From assembly GCA_019913005.1 (NCBI GenBank), contig JAIOHL010000355.1:37173-101172 (forward strand): 64,000 nucleotides of DNA, given 5' to 3'. The notes under the pieces were generated by a model. It searched no databases. It worked only from the letters and a program-made list of their open reading frames with translations, and was not told where the DNA came from. The stretch comes from Anaerolineae bacterium. GTDB lineage: Bacteria; Chloroflexota; Anaerolineae; Aggregatilineales; J027. Below, piece by piece: positions 7,187-16,696 of the stretch (position 1 is the first letter of the stretch; each line of letters begins with the position of its first letter). The position numbers and the translations under genes are program-made.

Positions 7187-9889
7187 GTGAAATCGCCCCA
7201 CTTTAGATTAACCAGTAGTGTACTGCTGGTGGTCATGTTGTTGGTAAGTGTACTGCCAACGGCCCATGCCCAAAACAATACACCTATCTCTTTGGCCCTG
7301 CCGAGTTTTTGGCAGAACATCATGGGAGAGGAGTTTTTAGCTGATTTTGAGACCCAATATGGTGTGGATGTCTATGTCAACTACGTAGATACAGGGTTTT
7401 CTTCGGCCAACGACATCACGACCTTTTTGGACGACGGTCAAGACTACGTTAGTCAAGCCGATGTGCTGTATGTGGATGATTCTACATTAACACCAGAACG
7501 CACCCGCGCCGGATTCTTCCTTGACCTTACACCCTTGATCGCCAGTGATGCGTCATTGGATACCAACGATTTTTACCCCGCCGCTCTGCAATCCTTCCAA
7601 TGGGATGCTGGAACTTGGGGACTGCCCACGTCGCTAGATGTCATTCTCGTCACTTATGACGCCGCCGCCTTTGACGAAGCAGGCTTGGCCTATCCGACCT
7701 CCGCATGGACTCTCGATGATTTTGCCAATGCGGCCCGTGTCTTAGCCCAAATAGATGCCAGCGGCGCGGTGACTGTCCCCGGCCTTTCTGTGCAAACCTT
7801 TGGTGACAATCTAGGTCTGTTTCTGCGTACCCTACTCGCACATGGTCTATATGACGACAGCACCCTGCCCAGCAATCCCTCCTTTTCCGACCCGGCCCTC
7901 GAAACCTTGTTAACCACATGGAAGGAACTCGCCGACGAAGGGGTGATTGGCAGCAGTTTTGGTGAGACGTCCGATCAAATCCCGCTGCGTATCGAGCAAA
8001 GTTCCGGTCTGTCCGGTTTTGGGCCGGATTCAGTCGAACGCAGTGGCGCAATGCTGCCGGGTGGCACGGTTGGCTTGACCGTTGAAGGCTTCGCCGTGAG
8101 CAGCGGCACGCAATACCCCGAACTCGCCTATGAATTGGTCAAATATCTGACCACCCGCCCTGAAATCGCCAATTCTTTCCAAAGCATTAACCCCGCCCGT
8201 CGCAGCATGGTCGGTGTACAGGCGGATACTGGCAATGGACAGGGCGGGCCGGGTGGCGGTGGCGGCATCCAATTTGGACGAGGTGGTAATCTCTCCGAAG
8301 AAAATCAAGCCATCGTCAATGAGGCCATTGAAAAAGCCCTGCCAGTTTCGGCAACCCGTTTCACCGATTACCTCAGCTTCGCCCTGCAAAAAATGCAGAG
8401 TGATGGACTGGATGCCCACAGCGCCCTGCAAGAAGTTGAATTGGAAGCGCTTGCCGCAATGCAAACCGCCGATGAACGCCGCAGCTCCGTCGCCATTTCG
8501 ATTATTCCACCGCCTGAAGCTGTTGCCCTTGCTCCCGGCGAAGTCGCCCTTGATTTTGGTATGGCGTCCTCGTTCATCATGATTGGCCCCGGCGGTGGGT
8601 TGCCCAATCAAGAACAATGGGATCAAGTTTCGCAAGATTTCGCGGCCAACGACCCCGACGTGGGGGTGGTGAATGTCGAACAGGCGCAGGGGCAATCCTT
8701 GGCGGAATTAGCCGAGCAATATGACTGCTTCACCCTCGGTTACAACGCGGTTTCGGGTGATTCTGACCTCAGCAGCATTTTGAGCCTCGACCCCTTCCTC
8801 GATACCGACCTAAATTTTGACCGTAATGACGTGATTGGCAACACCCTGACTCAGCTACAGGTAGACAACAAGACATGGGCCTTGCCGATTGGAATTCAAG
8901 CCGACGTGCTGCGGTACGATACCCAGTTATTCAGTAATGCAGGGGTGCCGCTGCCCGATGGTGGTTGGACAGTAGATGAATTTGCCGATGCGCTGGAATC
9001 GCTGCAATACGGTTTGGGCGATACGGCTGCCTTCCAACCCGCCGACCCCGGTGGCACCTATCTACTGATGCTCATCGCGGCCTATGGTGGTTTACCCATA
9101 GATTACCGCACCGAACCACCGACCATCAACTTCACCGACCCCGCGACGGTAGACGCCATTCGTCAGGTCTTGGATTTAGCCAAGAACGGCTATATCGAGT
9201 ATCAGGAACTCGGCGGCACGGGCTTTGCTATCTCTATTGGTGGTAGCGATGATACAAACACCATTGCCATCACCACCGACAGCCTCAGTCCATTCAGCTT
9301 CCGGCGCGGTGGCCCTCCCGGTAGCGCACAGGCCGAAGATACAACGGCGATTGTCAGCTATCCACGTGGCACAACCTATAACGCGGCCTCCTATAACATC
9401 GTGACGGGTTATGTCAGCGCCACTGCCGAAAATCCAGCGGCGTGTTATCGGTGGTTGAGCGAAATCGCGCAGCACCCCGAACTCTATTCGGCCATGCCTG
9501 CCCGTACTTCGCAACTCAGTGATCCAACCATCACCGCATCTCAAGGGGAAGATTTGACGGCGCTGTACAACGAACTTGCCACTACGATTAGCGACCCCAA
9601 TACCATCACCTTCCCGCAGTCGTTTCGTGAAAGTGGCTCCCCCGCCAATTTCGCCAGAGAGTATTGGCTAAAGCAGGCGTTTGACCGCTATGTCTTGGAA
9701 GACGCAGACTTGGGGACGGAATTGGCACAGGCCCAGCAGTACACCCAAGACTACATTAGCTGTATCAGCGACCTGCCGCCGTTTGATCCTAGCAGCACCG
9801 ACCAGAATTACATGCAGGATTACTTCGGGCAAATCACCATCTGTGCGGCAACTGCCGACCCGAATTATCCGCTACCCGGTCAGGAATAA
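7187..9889 (+). CDS. Secreted protein with two tandem extracellular solute-binding domains
   Basis: The 900-residue exported protein starts with GTG at 7187 behind AGGAG at 7173-7177. The signal peptide is MKSPHFRLTSSVLLVVMLLV, with a cleavage-like AHAQ site. Residues ~30-340 and ~455-880 each resemble a family 1 (sugar-type) extracellular solute-binding domain; both show the WGLP/WALP motif and a ...SYxLVxY... type C-lobe region. A Gly-rich linker lies at about 345-368, followed by a helical stretch. Such proteins are normally single-domain and precede MalFG-type permeases, but here an FtsX-type permease, MacA-like adaptor and MacB-like ATPases follow. It may sense or scavenge a ligand for that machine, or be an independent gene in the operon. 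No lipobox is seen. Confidence 0.75.
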   Translation: MKSPHFRLTSSVLLVVMLLVSVLPTAHAQNNTPISLALPSFWQNIMGEEFLADFETQYGVDVYVNYVDTGFSSANDITTFLDDGQDYVSQADVLYVDDSTLTPERTRAGFFLDLTPLIASDASLDTNDFYPAALQSFQWDAGTWGLPTSLDVILVTYDAAAFDEAGLAYPTSAWTLDDFANAARVLAQIDASGAVTVPGLSVQTFGDNLGLFLRTLLAHGLYDDSTLPSNPSFSDPALETLLTTWKELADEGVIGSSFGETSDQIPLRIEQSSGLSGFGPDSVERSGAMLPGGTVGLTVEGFAVSSGTQYPELAYELVKYLTTRPEIANSFQSINPARRSMVGVQADTGNGQGGPGGGGGIQFGRGGNLSEENQAIVNEAIEKALPVSATRFTDYLSFALQKMQSDGLDAHSALQEVELEALAAMQTADERRSSVAISIIPPPEAVALAPGEVALDFGMASSFIMIGPGGGLPNQEQWDQVSQDFAANDPDVGVVNVEQAQGQSLAELAEQYDCFTLGYNAVSGDSDLSSILSLDPFLDTDLNFDRNDVIGNTLTQLQVDNKTWALPIGIQADVLRYDTQLFSNAGVPLPDGGWTVDEFADALESLQYGLGDTAAFQPADPGGTYLLMLIAAYGGLPIDYRTEPPTINFTDPATVDAIRQVLDLAKNGYIEYQELGGTGFAISIGGSDDTNTIAITTDSLSPFSFRRGGPPGSAQAEDTTAIVSYPRGTTYNAASYNIVTGYVSATAENPAACYRWLSEIAQHPELYSAMPARTSQLSDPTITASQGEDLTALYNELATTISDPNTITFPQSFRESGSPANFAREYWLKQAFDRYVLEDADLGTELAQAQQYTQDYISCISDLPPFDPSSTDQNYMQDYFGQITICAATADPNYPLPGQE

Positions 9890-9904
9890 ATCGGTGATGC
9901 TGGG

Positions 9905-9947
9905 GGGAGTGCGCCAAAATTTCGTGGGAGCGTTCTGGCACACTTCC
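9905..9947 (+). terminator. Imperfect stem-loop between binding protein and permease
   Basis: GGGAGTG (9905-9911) and GCCA (9913-9916) pair with TGGC (9936-9939) and CACTTCC (9941-9947), with one mismatch between the two helices. There is no clean T-tract after it, so mRNA stabilisation or partial read-through control is more likely than full termination. Confidence 0.45.
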
Positions 9948-9973
9948 TTCTTCATCCGTAGGAGACAACGACT

Positions 9974-12733
9974 ATGTTCCGCCTGTTTGACATCTTGACG
10001 CTGGTTTTTGAACGTCTCTGGCAGCACCGGATTTTGGTGTTCTGGACGCTACTTGGCCTTTCAACCGCGACGACCCTTGCCCTGAGCCTGACACTCTATG
10101 TAGATGCGGTCTATAGCAATCTGCTCGACGACCAATTAGGCGACCCACCCTATGCCTTCCGTTTTCGTTATCTGGGGGCATGGGAGGGCAACATCTCGCC
10201 GGAGGATGTCAGCAGCGCCAGCGCCAGCATTCACCAAGAATTTGCCCAATCGTTCGGTCTGCCTGTCCTACGCGAAGCCCAATATATCGGCATCGGCTTT
10301 TGGGGGATTCGCGGGGCTGAAAACAACCTCAATATCGGCAACTACAGCATCGGGACACTCGAAGGGGCGGATGCACAAATTCAAATTGTCGCCGGGGAAT
10401 GGCCTGCGAAATCTACCTCGGCGGATGAAATTCCCGTCCTCATTTCTGAAGAACTGTTTTACACAACAGGCTTGGAAGTCGGCGATACCTTAACCGCGAC
10501 CCGTGCTGGCGGCAAAACCGTCACCCTCAAAATCGCAGCGATGTGGCGGGCGGTCAACACCAACGATACCTCGTGGATGCTGCCACCCAAATTTTTTAAT
10601 GAAGTGCTGCTTGTCCAACCCACCCACCTAAACGCGATGGTCGAGGGCAACGACTCACCGATTGAAGAGGTGGACTGGTACGTCCTATTTGATGGCACAG
10701 GTCTCCGTACCTCGGATGTACAAGCCTTGCTCTCGAATATCATCAATGGTGAACGGAACGTCAATGCGACCTTGCCCGGTATCCGTCTCGATGTCTCACC
10801 CAAAAGTGGACTTGAATCGTTTAACAATGAGGTCAATGAGCTTCGTCAGCAATTGGTGATTGTGGTATTGCCCGTTGGCGGCCTCATTCTCTATTTCGTG
10901 ACCATGCTGTCAGGCATGTTGGTAGGTCGTCAGCAGCACGAAGATGTGATCTTGAGCAGTCGCGGGATGAGCCGCCGTGCCTTGTTACGTCTTCATGCGC
11001 TCATGTGGCTGATTCTGGCAGGGATAGCTCTCGGCATTGGCATCTTCGCCGCGCCCTCGGTGGTGGAATTGGTAGGCCGCACCACTTCATTTTTGCGCTT
11101 CAACAACCCCACCCCCGATTTAAGCATCCAATTTACCCAACAGGCGGTTTTGTTGGGAGCGGCAACGGGCCTTATCGCGGCGAGCAGCGGCCTCTTGATT
11201 GCATGGCGCACTACCCGCCAAAGCATCACCAGTTTTAAACAGAGCCAAGCACGGGCAGGCAAGGCGTGGTGGCAGCGCATGTATCTGGATATCCTGCTGC
11301 TTATCCCGGCTGCCTATGTGTTTTATAACCTGAACGCCGAAGGGGGATTGCAGGCCGACGCTGAAAATCCGTTTAGCAATCCACTGGTGTTCCTTGCCCC
11401 CACACTGTTTTCACTCGGCCTCACACTGTTGTTCCTGCGTCTCTACCCGATGCTGTTGAATTTTGGCGCTCGTATGATTGGTATCACCAGCAGCATTGCT
11501 TTGTTGATGGCTCTGCGCGAACTGACCCGTTCGATTAGCAGGTATCGTGGGGCACTCTTGATGATGTGCTTCACTCTGAGTCTGACCGGATTCACCGCGT
11601 CTATGGCAAGCACGCTTGATCGCAGTTTAGAGGACACCATCAATTATGAAATTGGTGCGCCATCGGTGCTGGTGGTCGCTTCGGAGGCCCAAACCGAAAC
11701 CACCACCAATGATAGCGGGGAAGCAGAAGAGGAATTGGTCGGCTATAACACCCTGCCTGCCAGCAATCTCTTGGCAGTGGAGGGTATTGACAATGTTTCA
11801 CGGGTGGGCCGCTTCAGCACCCAGATTTTGCTGAACAACCAGCGCATTAGTGGTACTACACTGGGCATTGATCGGGGTGCATTGGCGGCAATCGCCTATT
11901 TCCGTGACGACTATGCCGGCGAAAGCCTGCCCGCCCTGCTAAATAAATTGGCCGGAAATCGCACGGGCATCCTATTAAACCGCGAAACTGCCGAGACCTA
12001 TCATTTGCTGGTGGGCCAAGAAATCACCATGCAGTATTCGGCATTGGGCGAGACCTATCAGACTACTGTGCCCATTGTTGGTCTGCTGGATTATTTCCCG
12101 ACGCTTGACCCGGCGGACGGCTTTTTTGCCATCACCAATCTTGACCCGATTTTTGAACTGGTTGGGACGGAACTGCCCCATGACGTGTGGATCAGCCTCG
12201 CCCCAGATGCAGACCGGGATGAAGTTGAAGCAGGCGTTCAAAAAATCGGCTTCCCGGTGCTACGCTGGCTTGACCCTCAAGAATCCTTACTTGAAGCCCA
12301 ACTTGCGCCGGGACGACGTGGGGTACTTGGTTTTCTATCGGTTGGCTTTGTATCGTCCATCGTGCTGACCCTCGTCGGCAGCATTATCCAAAGTACCGCC
12401 TCATTTCGCGCTCAGGCTCTGCAACTCGGTTCGCTTCGGGCAATGGGTTTGAGCGGAGGGGCGGTTGGGGAATATCTGATTTTTGCACAGGGCATCGCCT
12501 CCAGTGGCGGTGTCATCGGCGGGACACTCATCGGGACTGCCACCACTCTGCTGTTTTTGCCATTGTTGGATTTTAGCGGAGGTCTGCCTCCCTATCTGAT
12601 CCGCGTGGCATGGGATGAAATCACTTTAGTCTATGGGGTATTTGCGGGAATCCTCATCATCGTAACTTTAATGACCACCATCCTCCTCAGCCGCGAGCAT
12701 CTATCGGCTCTGGTGAAACTGGGGGATGCGTGA
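9974..12733 (+). CDS. FtsX-like ABC exporter permease (large, two-copy architecture)
   Basis: A 919-residue membrane protein of the MacB/LolCE/FtsX permease superfamily. ATG 9974 follows AGGAG. One helix at residues ~15-40 is followed by a large extracytoplasmic domain to about 290, then three helices to ~420, a second helix group around 435-500, another extracytoplasmic domain, and three C-terminal helices (about 785-905). This is the doubled FtsX arrangement in one chain. It has no ATPase domain; the ATPases at 14105 and 15034 presumably power it. Such machines use ATP to drive mechanical motion of periplasmic or surface domains for export of peptides, lipids or lipoproteins. The stop codon overlaps the reading frame of the adaptor gene. 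Confidence 0.85.
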   Translation: MFRLFDILTLVFERLWQHRILVFWTLLGLSTATTLALSLTLYVDAVYSNLLDDQLGDPPYAFRFRYLGAWEGNISPEDVSSASASIHQEFAQSFGLPVLREAQYIGIGFWGIRGAENNLNIGNYSIGTLEGADAQIQIVAGEWPAKSTSADEIPVLISEELFYTTGLEVGDTLTATRAGGKTVTLKIAAMWRAVNTNDTSWMLPPKFFNEVLLVQPTHLNAMVEGNDSPIEEVDWYVLFDGTGLRTSDVQALLSNIINGERNVNATLPGIRLDVSPKSGLESFNNEVNELRQQLVIVVLPVGGLILYFVTMLSGMLVGRQQHEDVILSSRGMSRRALLRLHALMWLILAGIALGIGIFAAPSVVELVGRTTSFLRFNNPTPDLSIQFTQQAVLLGAATGLIAASSGLLIAWRTTRQSITSFKQSQARAGKAWWQRMYLDILLLIPAAYVFYNLNAEGGLQADAENPFSNPLVFLAPTLFSLGLTLLFLRLYPMLLNFGARMIGITSSIALLMALRELTRSISRYRGALLMMCFTLSLTGFTASMASTLDRSLEDTINYEIGAPSVLVVASEAQTETTTNDSGEAEEELVGYNTLPASNLLAVEGIDNVSRVGRFSTQILLNNQRISGTTLGIDRGALAAIAYFRDDYAGESLPALLNKLAGNRTGILLNRETAETYHLLVGQEITMQYSALGETYQTTVPIVGLLDYFPTLDPADGFFAITNLDPIFELVGTELPHDVWISLAPDADRDEVEAGVQKIGFPVLRWLDPQESLLEAQLAPGRRGVLGFLSVGFVSSIVLTLVGSIIQSTASFRAQALQLGSLRAMGLSGGAVGEYLIFAQGIASSGGVIGGTLIGTATTLLFLPLLDFSGGLPPYLIRVAWDEITLVYGVFAGILIIVTLMTTILLSREHLSALVKLGDA

Positions 12734-12753
12734 TGCAGGAGAAATTCGACGAT

Positions 12754-14091
12754 ATGAAAAAACATGTTTTCGCTCTGATGGCTTTATTGATGCTGGTATC
12801 GGCCTGCACATCCGGGAATGATCCGAATGCAAACGGCCCTTCTGCAACGATTACCTCCATTCCCACCGCCCCCGCTGCGGCACGTCCAAAATACACTGTG
12901 CAGCGGGGTAATGTGGAGGAAATCTTCGAGTTTAGTGGCCGCTGGCAGCCGCGTGACCAAATGGAATTGTCCTTCGAGATCAACGGCACAATCCGCCAAG
13001 TCAATGTGCGGCAGGGCGATGCGGTCAGTACGGGACAGTTGCTTGCTGATTACCAAATTGAAGACCTTGAAGAACAACTGGTAAGCGCCGAACTATCGCT
13101 GGAAACGGCCCAAACCAATTTAGAGACAGGCACAGGGACGGATGTCCAGTCGGTGGAAGATGCCGAAATCCGCTTGGCGAATGCTAAACTAAGTCTTGAG
13201 CAGACCAAAGCCAGTCGTGATTGGACAGGGGTCGCTAATGCGCGGATTTCACTCGATGCCGCCCAACGCGATCTGGAAGACGCCGAACAAGCCTATCAAG
13301 AAGCCCTTAGCCATCCTGAACAGGGAGCAAGCGCGGTAGATAACGCCTATACCCAACTGCTCAATGCCCAAGACAGTCTGCGCCGCGCTGAAAATTCCTA
13401 TTTCTCAGCCGCCCAAAGCTACAACAATGCCGAGTTCAACATCAAACAGCAGGAAAATTCGGTGATTGAGGCTGAACTAGCATTGGAACGGGCGCGGAGT
13501 GGGCAAGGCGACCCCAGCGGCCTCGAAAATCTACGGCAGGCCCAATTGAAAGTGGATCAACTCAAAACCGATATTGCCCGTTCTTCACTGTATGCCCCGA
13601 TGGACGGCGTGATTTTGGAAGTCAGCATCAGCCCCGGCGACCAAGTAACGGCCTACAACGCGGTCATCACCATCGGCTTGCCGGAACCCAAAGAGGTCAT
13701 CGCCAGTCTTGCGATTGGGGATGCTCAAAATTTGAGTGCCGGGATGGTCGGGGTGTGTCAGATCGCCAATAAACCGGAAACCGCTGTGCAATGTGCCGTG
13801 CGTCGTATCCCCGGCAGCAATCGGGATGCGGACCAAACCACCCGTATCGGGGCGGGTTTTGAAAATTTGACCGATGGGCAATTGATCCAAGTGTATATGC
13901 CACTGCAAATCCGCGAAAACGTTTTGTGGCTACCTCCCGCCGCGATACGCACCTTCCAAAATCGCACCTTTGTGGTATTGGATACCCCCGACGGACAGCG
14001 TTCGGTAGATGTCGAACTCGGTCTGCAAACCGATGATCGGGTCGAAATTATCAGCGGTGTTAACGAGGGCGATGTCGTCGTCGGGCCATGA
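12754..14091 (+). CDS. MacA/HlyD-like adaptor lipoprotein
   Basis: A 445-residue membrane-fusion-type adaptor. ATG 12754 is preferred over the in-frame GTG at 12730 and ATG at 12733 because AGGAG lies between them at 12737-12741 and the chain then begins with a lipoprotein signal MKKHVFALMALLMLVSAC. Two half-lipoyl motifs (GTIRQVNVRQGDAVSTGQ and APMDGVILEVSISPGDQV) flank a long coiled-coil hairpin at about residues 95-270. The C-terminal part is beta-rich. MacA-like proteins couple an FtsX-type permease to the cell exterior and stimulate its ATPase. In a bacterium with one membrane it would act at the outer face. It lies between the permease and ATPase genes of the same operon. Confidence 0.88.
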   Translation: MKKHVFALMALLMLVSACTSGNDPNANGPSATITSIPTAPAAARPKYTVQRGNVEEIFEFSGRWQPRDQMELSFEINGTIRQVNVRQGDAVSTGQLLADYQIEDLEEQLVSAELSLETAQTNLETGTGTDVQSVEDAEIRLANAKLSLEQTKASRDWTGVANARISLDAAQRDLEDAEQAYQEALSHPEQGASAVDNAYTQLLNAQDSLRRAENSYFSAAQSYNNAEFNIKQQENSVIEAELALERARSGQGDPSGLENLRQAQLKVDQLKTDIARSSLYAPMDGVILEVSISPGDQVTAYNAVITIGLPEPKEVIASLAIGDAQNLSAGMVGVCQIANKPETAVQCAVRRIPGSNRDADQTTRIGAGFENLTDGQLIQVYMPLQIRENVLWLPPAAIRTFQNRTFVVLDTPDGQRSVDVELGLQTDDRVEIISGVNEGDVVVGP

Positions 14092-14104
14092 TCGAGGTGC
14101 AAGC

Positions 14105-15037
14105 ATGACGAGTTATATCTACTGCAAAAATCTGGTGCGGGCCTATCAAGTCGGCGGTCATGAGGTTTTAGCGCTCAAAGGGGTGGATTTTTCGATGGAA
14201 CAGGGCGAGATGGTAGCGATTGTCGGGCCAAGTGGCGCGGGCAAAAGTTCACTATTGAACCTGTTGGGGGGATTGGATAAACCCACTGCCGGACAATTAA
14301 CCGTTGATAGCCTAAATCTGCTCGAACTCAAAGGCAAGCGGCTGGCGGAATATCGGTTGAAAAGGGTCGGGTTTGTCTGGCAAAACGTCACCCGCAATCT
14401 GCTGCCGCATCGTTCCGCCTTCCATAATGTGACCCTGCCGATGACCCTTGCCGGGATGTCGCCGTGGCAGCGCGGCAAACAGGCCCGCGAATTATTGGAT
14501 GCGGTGGGGCTGAATGACCAAACTCATAAACGACCTGCCACTTTATCAGGTGGTCAGCAACAGCGTGTTGCCATCGCCGTCGCCCTTGCCAATCGGCCTT
14601 CGCTGTTATTGGCAGATGAACCCACCGGTGCGTTGGATCGTAAAAACGCGATTCAGGTGATGCAACTGATTAATGATTTGCGGGGGCGTTATGGTCTGAC
14701 GGTGTTGATGGTGACACATGACCTCGATATTGCGGCCTATGCTGACCGCACTTTGACGTTACGTGATGGGGCCTTAGGCCAAGACGTCTCGCACGCCTCC
14801 GAAGAAACACCCTTCTTAGATACCGAAGGTCGGATTCAGCTACCCGACACTGCCAAATCACAACTATCTGAAGCGACCCGTATCGCAGTCGAGGTGCGCC
14901 CAGAGGGGATTTTACTGCGGCCTGAACATGACACCCCCGACGACACCCATCTGCTGCTTAATGAGATGTTCCCACAAGATGTCCCACCCACGCGACGGCG
15001 CTTCCTTCGACGAGGCAAGAAACGGGGGGCGGCATGA
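14105..15037 (+). CDS. MacB/LolD-like ABC exporter ATPase 1
   Basis: A 310-residue ATPase. ATG 14105 has GAGGT at 14094-14098; the frame extends upstream to 14009, but that part overlaps the adaptor gene and is not family-like. The motifs are intact: Walker A GPSGAGKSS, Q-loop FVWQNVTRN, signature LSGGQQQRVAIA, Walker B LLLADEPTGALD and switch His VTHDLDIAAY. About 75 residues beyond the ATPase core form a C-terminal extension of unknown role that ends in a basic stretch (RRRFLRRGKKRG). It overlaps the next ATPase gene by 4 nt (ATGA). The two ATPases probably form a heterodimer driving the single-chain permease at 9974. Confidence 0.92.
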   Translation: MTSYIYCKNLVRAYQVGGHEVLALKGVDFSMEQGEMVAIVGPSGAGKSSLLNLLGGLDKPTAGQLTVDSLNLLELKGKRLAEYRLKRVGFVWQNVTRNLLPHRSAFHNVTLPMTLAGMSPWQRGKQARELLDAVGLNDQTHKRPATLSGGQQQRVAIAVALANRPSLLLADEPTGALDRKNAIQVMQLINDLRGRYGLTVLMVTHDLDIAAYADRTLTLRDGALGQDVSHASEETPFLDTEGRIQLPDTAKSQLSEATRIAVEVRPEGILLRPEHDTPDDTHLLLNEMFPQDVPPTRRRFLRRGKKRGAA

Positions 15038-15771
15038 GAAACAATAATCACAGAGCCTCTCCGACTACACTGTGTGTGACGGTCAACCGTGTCGAGCGTC
15101 GTTTTGGGGATGTTCAGGTGTTGCGTGGGGTAGATTTAAACGTTGAGCGTGGTGAATTGGCAGCCTTATATGGCCCATCCGGCAGCGGCAAAACCACCCT
15201 CTTGAATCTGATTGGGGCATTGGATCGTCCCACTGCTGGACAAATTGCGTTTTATGGGCAGGATATTTTGCGGATGAATGACCGTGCCCGTACCAAACTG
15301 CGCCGTAAATCCATCGGCTTTATTTTTCAGAGTTCGACGTTGCTGCCGACCTATACCGCTATTGAAAACATTGACCTTGCGCTGCGTCTGCTGAAATTAA
15401 ACGTTTTTGAGCGTAGTCGCCGTGCCAAATCTGCTTTGCAGGCCGTTGGTCTCAGCGCATGGGCCAATCATGTCCCCGATGAATTAAGCGGGGGTCAGCG
15501 CCAAAGGGTCGCCATTGCGCGTGCCCTTGCCATGCACCCCAAGCTGATCCTTGCCGACGAACCCACCAGCGGCCTAGATACGCGCCTTGCCCGCCGGATG
15601 CTGGCGCTGTTCCGCAGCATCGCCGAGACACAGGGCACAACCTTTTTGATCGTCTCCCACGATCCAATGGTCATCGAATATGTAGACCATGCTTACGATC
15701 TTTTTGACGGGCAGTTGACGCCCCGCCTGATTGTCCGAGAAGAAACATCTCAAGAGGAAATCCCATGCTAA
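15034..15771 (+). CDS. MacB/LolD-like ABC exporter ATPase 2
   Basis: A 245-residue ATPase that starts inside the stop codon of the previous gene. The motifs are intact: Walker A GPSGSGKTT, Q-loop FIFQSSTLLP, signature LSGGQRQRVAIA, Walker B LILADEPTSGLD and switch His VSHDPMVIEY. Its closest functional relatives are the LolD/MacB ATPases that act with FtsX-like permeases. Both ATPases look catalytically competent, so a heterodimer with two active sites is possible. Its end overlaps the LysM gene by 7 nt, placing that gene in the same translation-coupled unit. Confidence 0.92.
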   Translation: MRNNNHRASPTTLCVTVNRVERRFGDVQVLRGVDLNVERGELAALYGPSGSGKTTLLNLIGALDRPTAGQIAFYGQDILRMNDRARTKLRRKSIGFIFQSSTLLPTYTAIENIDLALRLLKLNVFERSRRAKSALQAVGLSAWANHVPDELSGGQRQRVAIARALAMHPKLILADEPTSGLDTRLARRMLALFRSIAETQGTTFLIVSHDPMVIEYVDHAYDLFDGQLTPRLIVREETSQEEIPC

Positions 15772-16640
15772 AGGTTATGATGAAACAGGGCATGTCGGCC
15801 CTAACGATGATTCTGGCGATGATCGCCGGGGGAGTTATCACCCGCCTCGCTATTCCGAGCGATAATGTCACGGATAGTGATTCTACCCCCTACGCCAATG
15901 TCCAGCAGCAAGAAACCACCCCGTCGCCTACCGCGTCGGAGACCATTCCGCCCTATACACCCCTGCCATCGCTGACGCCCTCGCAGACCCTTAAGCCACC
16001 GCCCACCTTTGAGCCAGCAACACTGACCCCACAGCCATCATTGACGCCGACCTTGACGCTGACCCCAACCATTCAACTGGACGTGTCTGTTCCCGGTCTC
16101 AATGGGGCAGAAACACCGACACCCTCTACCACACCCGGCTGTGTCCCGCGTGAAGATTGGACATTGACGTATACCGTCAAGATGGATGATGCACTGGCCT
16201 TAATCGCCGAGCAATATAACACCTATGTGGATGAGTTGGTCAAAGCCAACTGCCTCAAAGATAAGAACCTCATTGTTATCGGGCAGGTGTTACGAGTGCC
16301 GGGGACAGCCCAACCTGTGCAAGCCTATGATTGCAAAGCATGGGAAGTCCTAACCCCGTTTAATGGTACGGTGACGGTAGCAGGAGACGGCCAGATTACC
16401 TTTAATTGGCGTGGCCCGGATGCACCCAAATATCTGATTCGCATCTATCGGCCCGATGGCACAGTTTTTGAGCGATTGGTAGAACTACGCCAAAATGAAC
16501 AGATTCAGGCCAGCGAAGACCTGCGGCCCGGTGGAACCTATACATGGTATGTTTATCCGCTGGACAATAACTTTGTGCAAATCCCCTGTCACGAAGGCGG
16601 TCCTTGGCAGTTCACCAAAGAAGCAGCGGGAGGGGCTTGA
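15765..16640 (+). CDS. Membrane-anchored LysM-domain surface protein
   Basis: A 291-residue protein. ATG 15765 follows AAGAGG. An N-terminal hydrophobic segment (about residues 8-28) works as a signal or anchor. Residues ~40-125 are a low-complexity Thr/Pro/Ser linker of a type seen in surface proteins. Residues ~130-182 form a LysM domain (YTVKMDDALALIAEQYN ... VGQVLRVPG type), which binds peptidoglycan-like glycans. The C-terminal ~90 residues look like a fibronectin-type beta-sandwich (TFNWRGPDAPKYLIRIYRPDG ... YTWYVYPLD, split by strands). It probably sits at the cell wall and may be cargo or an accessory of the exporter. No catalytic motif is visible. Confidence 0.8.
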   Translation: MLKVMMKQGMSALTMILAMIAGGVITRLAIPSDNVTDSDSTPYANVQQQETTPSPTASETIPPYTPLPSLTPSQTLKPPPTFEPATLTPQPSLTPTLTLTPTIQLDVSVPGLNGAETPTPSTTPGCVPREDWTLTYTVKMDDALALIAEQYNTYVDELVKANCLKDKNLIVIGQVLRVPGTAQPVQAYDCKAWEVLTPFNGTVTVAGDGQITFNWRGPDAPKYLIRIYRPDGTVFERLVELRQNEQIQASEDLRPGGTYTWYVYPLDNNFVQIPCHEGGPWQFTKEAAGGA

Positions 16641-16696
16641 CAGGAAGTCAGCTTGCGCTACGCTGAAAAGAAGTGAGATGTAGTGGAGAGAAATAA

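Noticed and set aside
8030..8695. 221-codon minus-strand frame
   Set aside because: It is antisense to the tandem solute-binding protein gene and shows no protein-like features.
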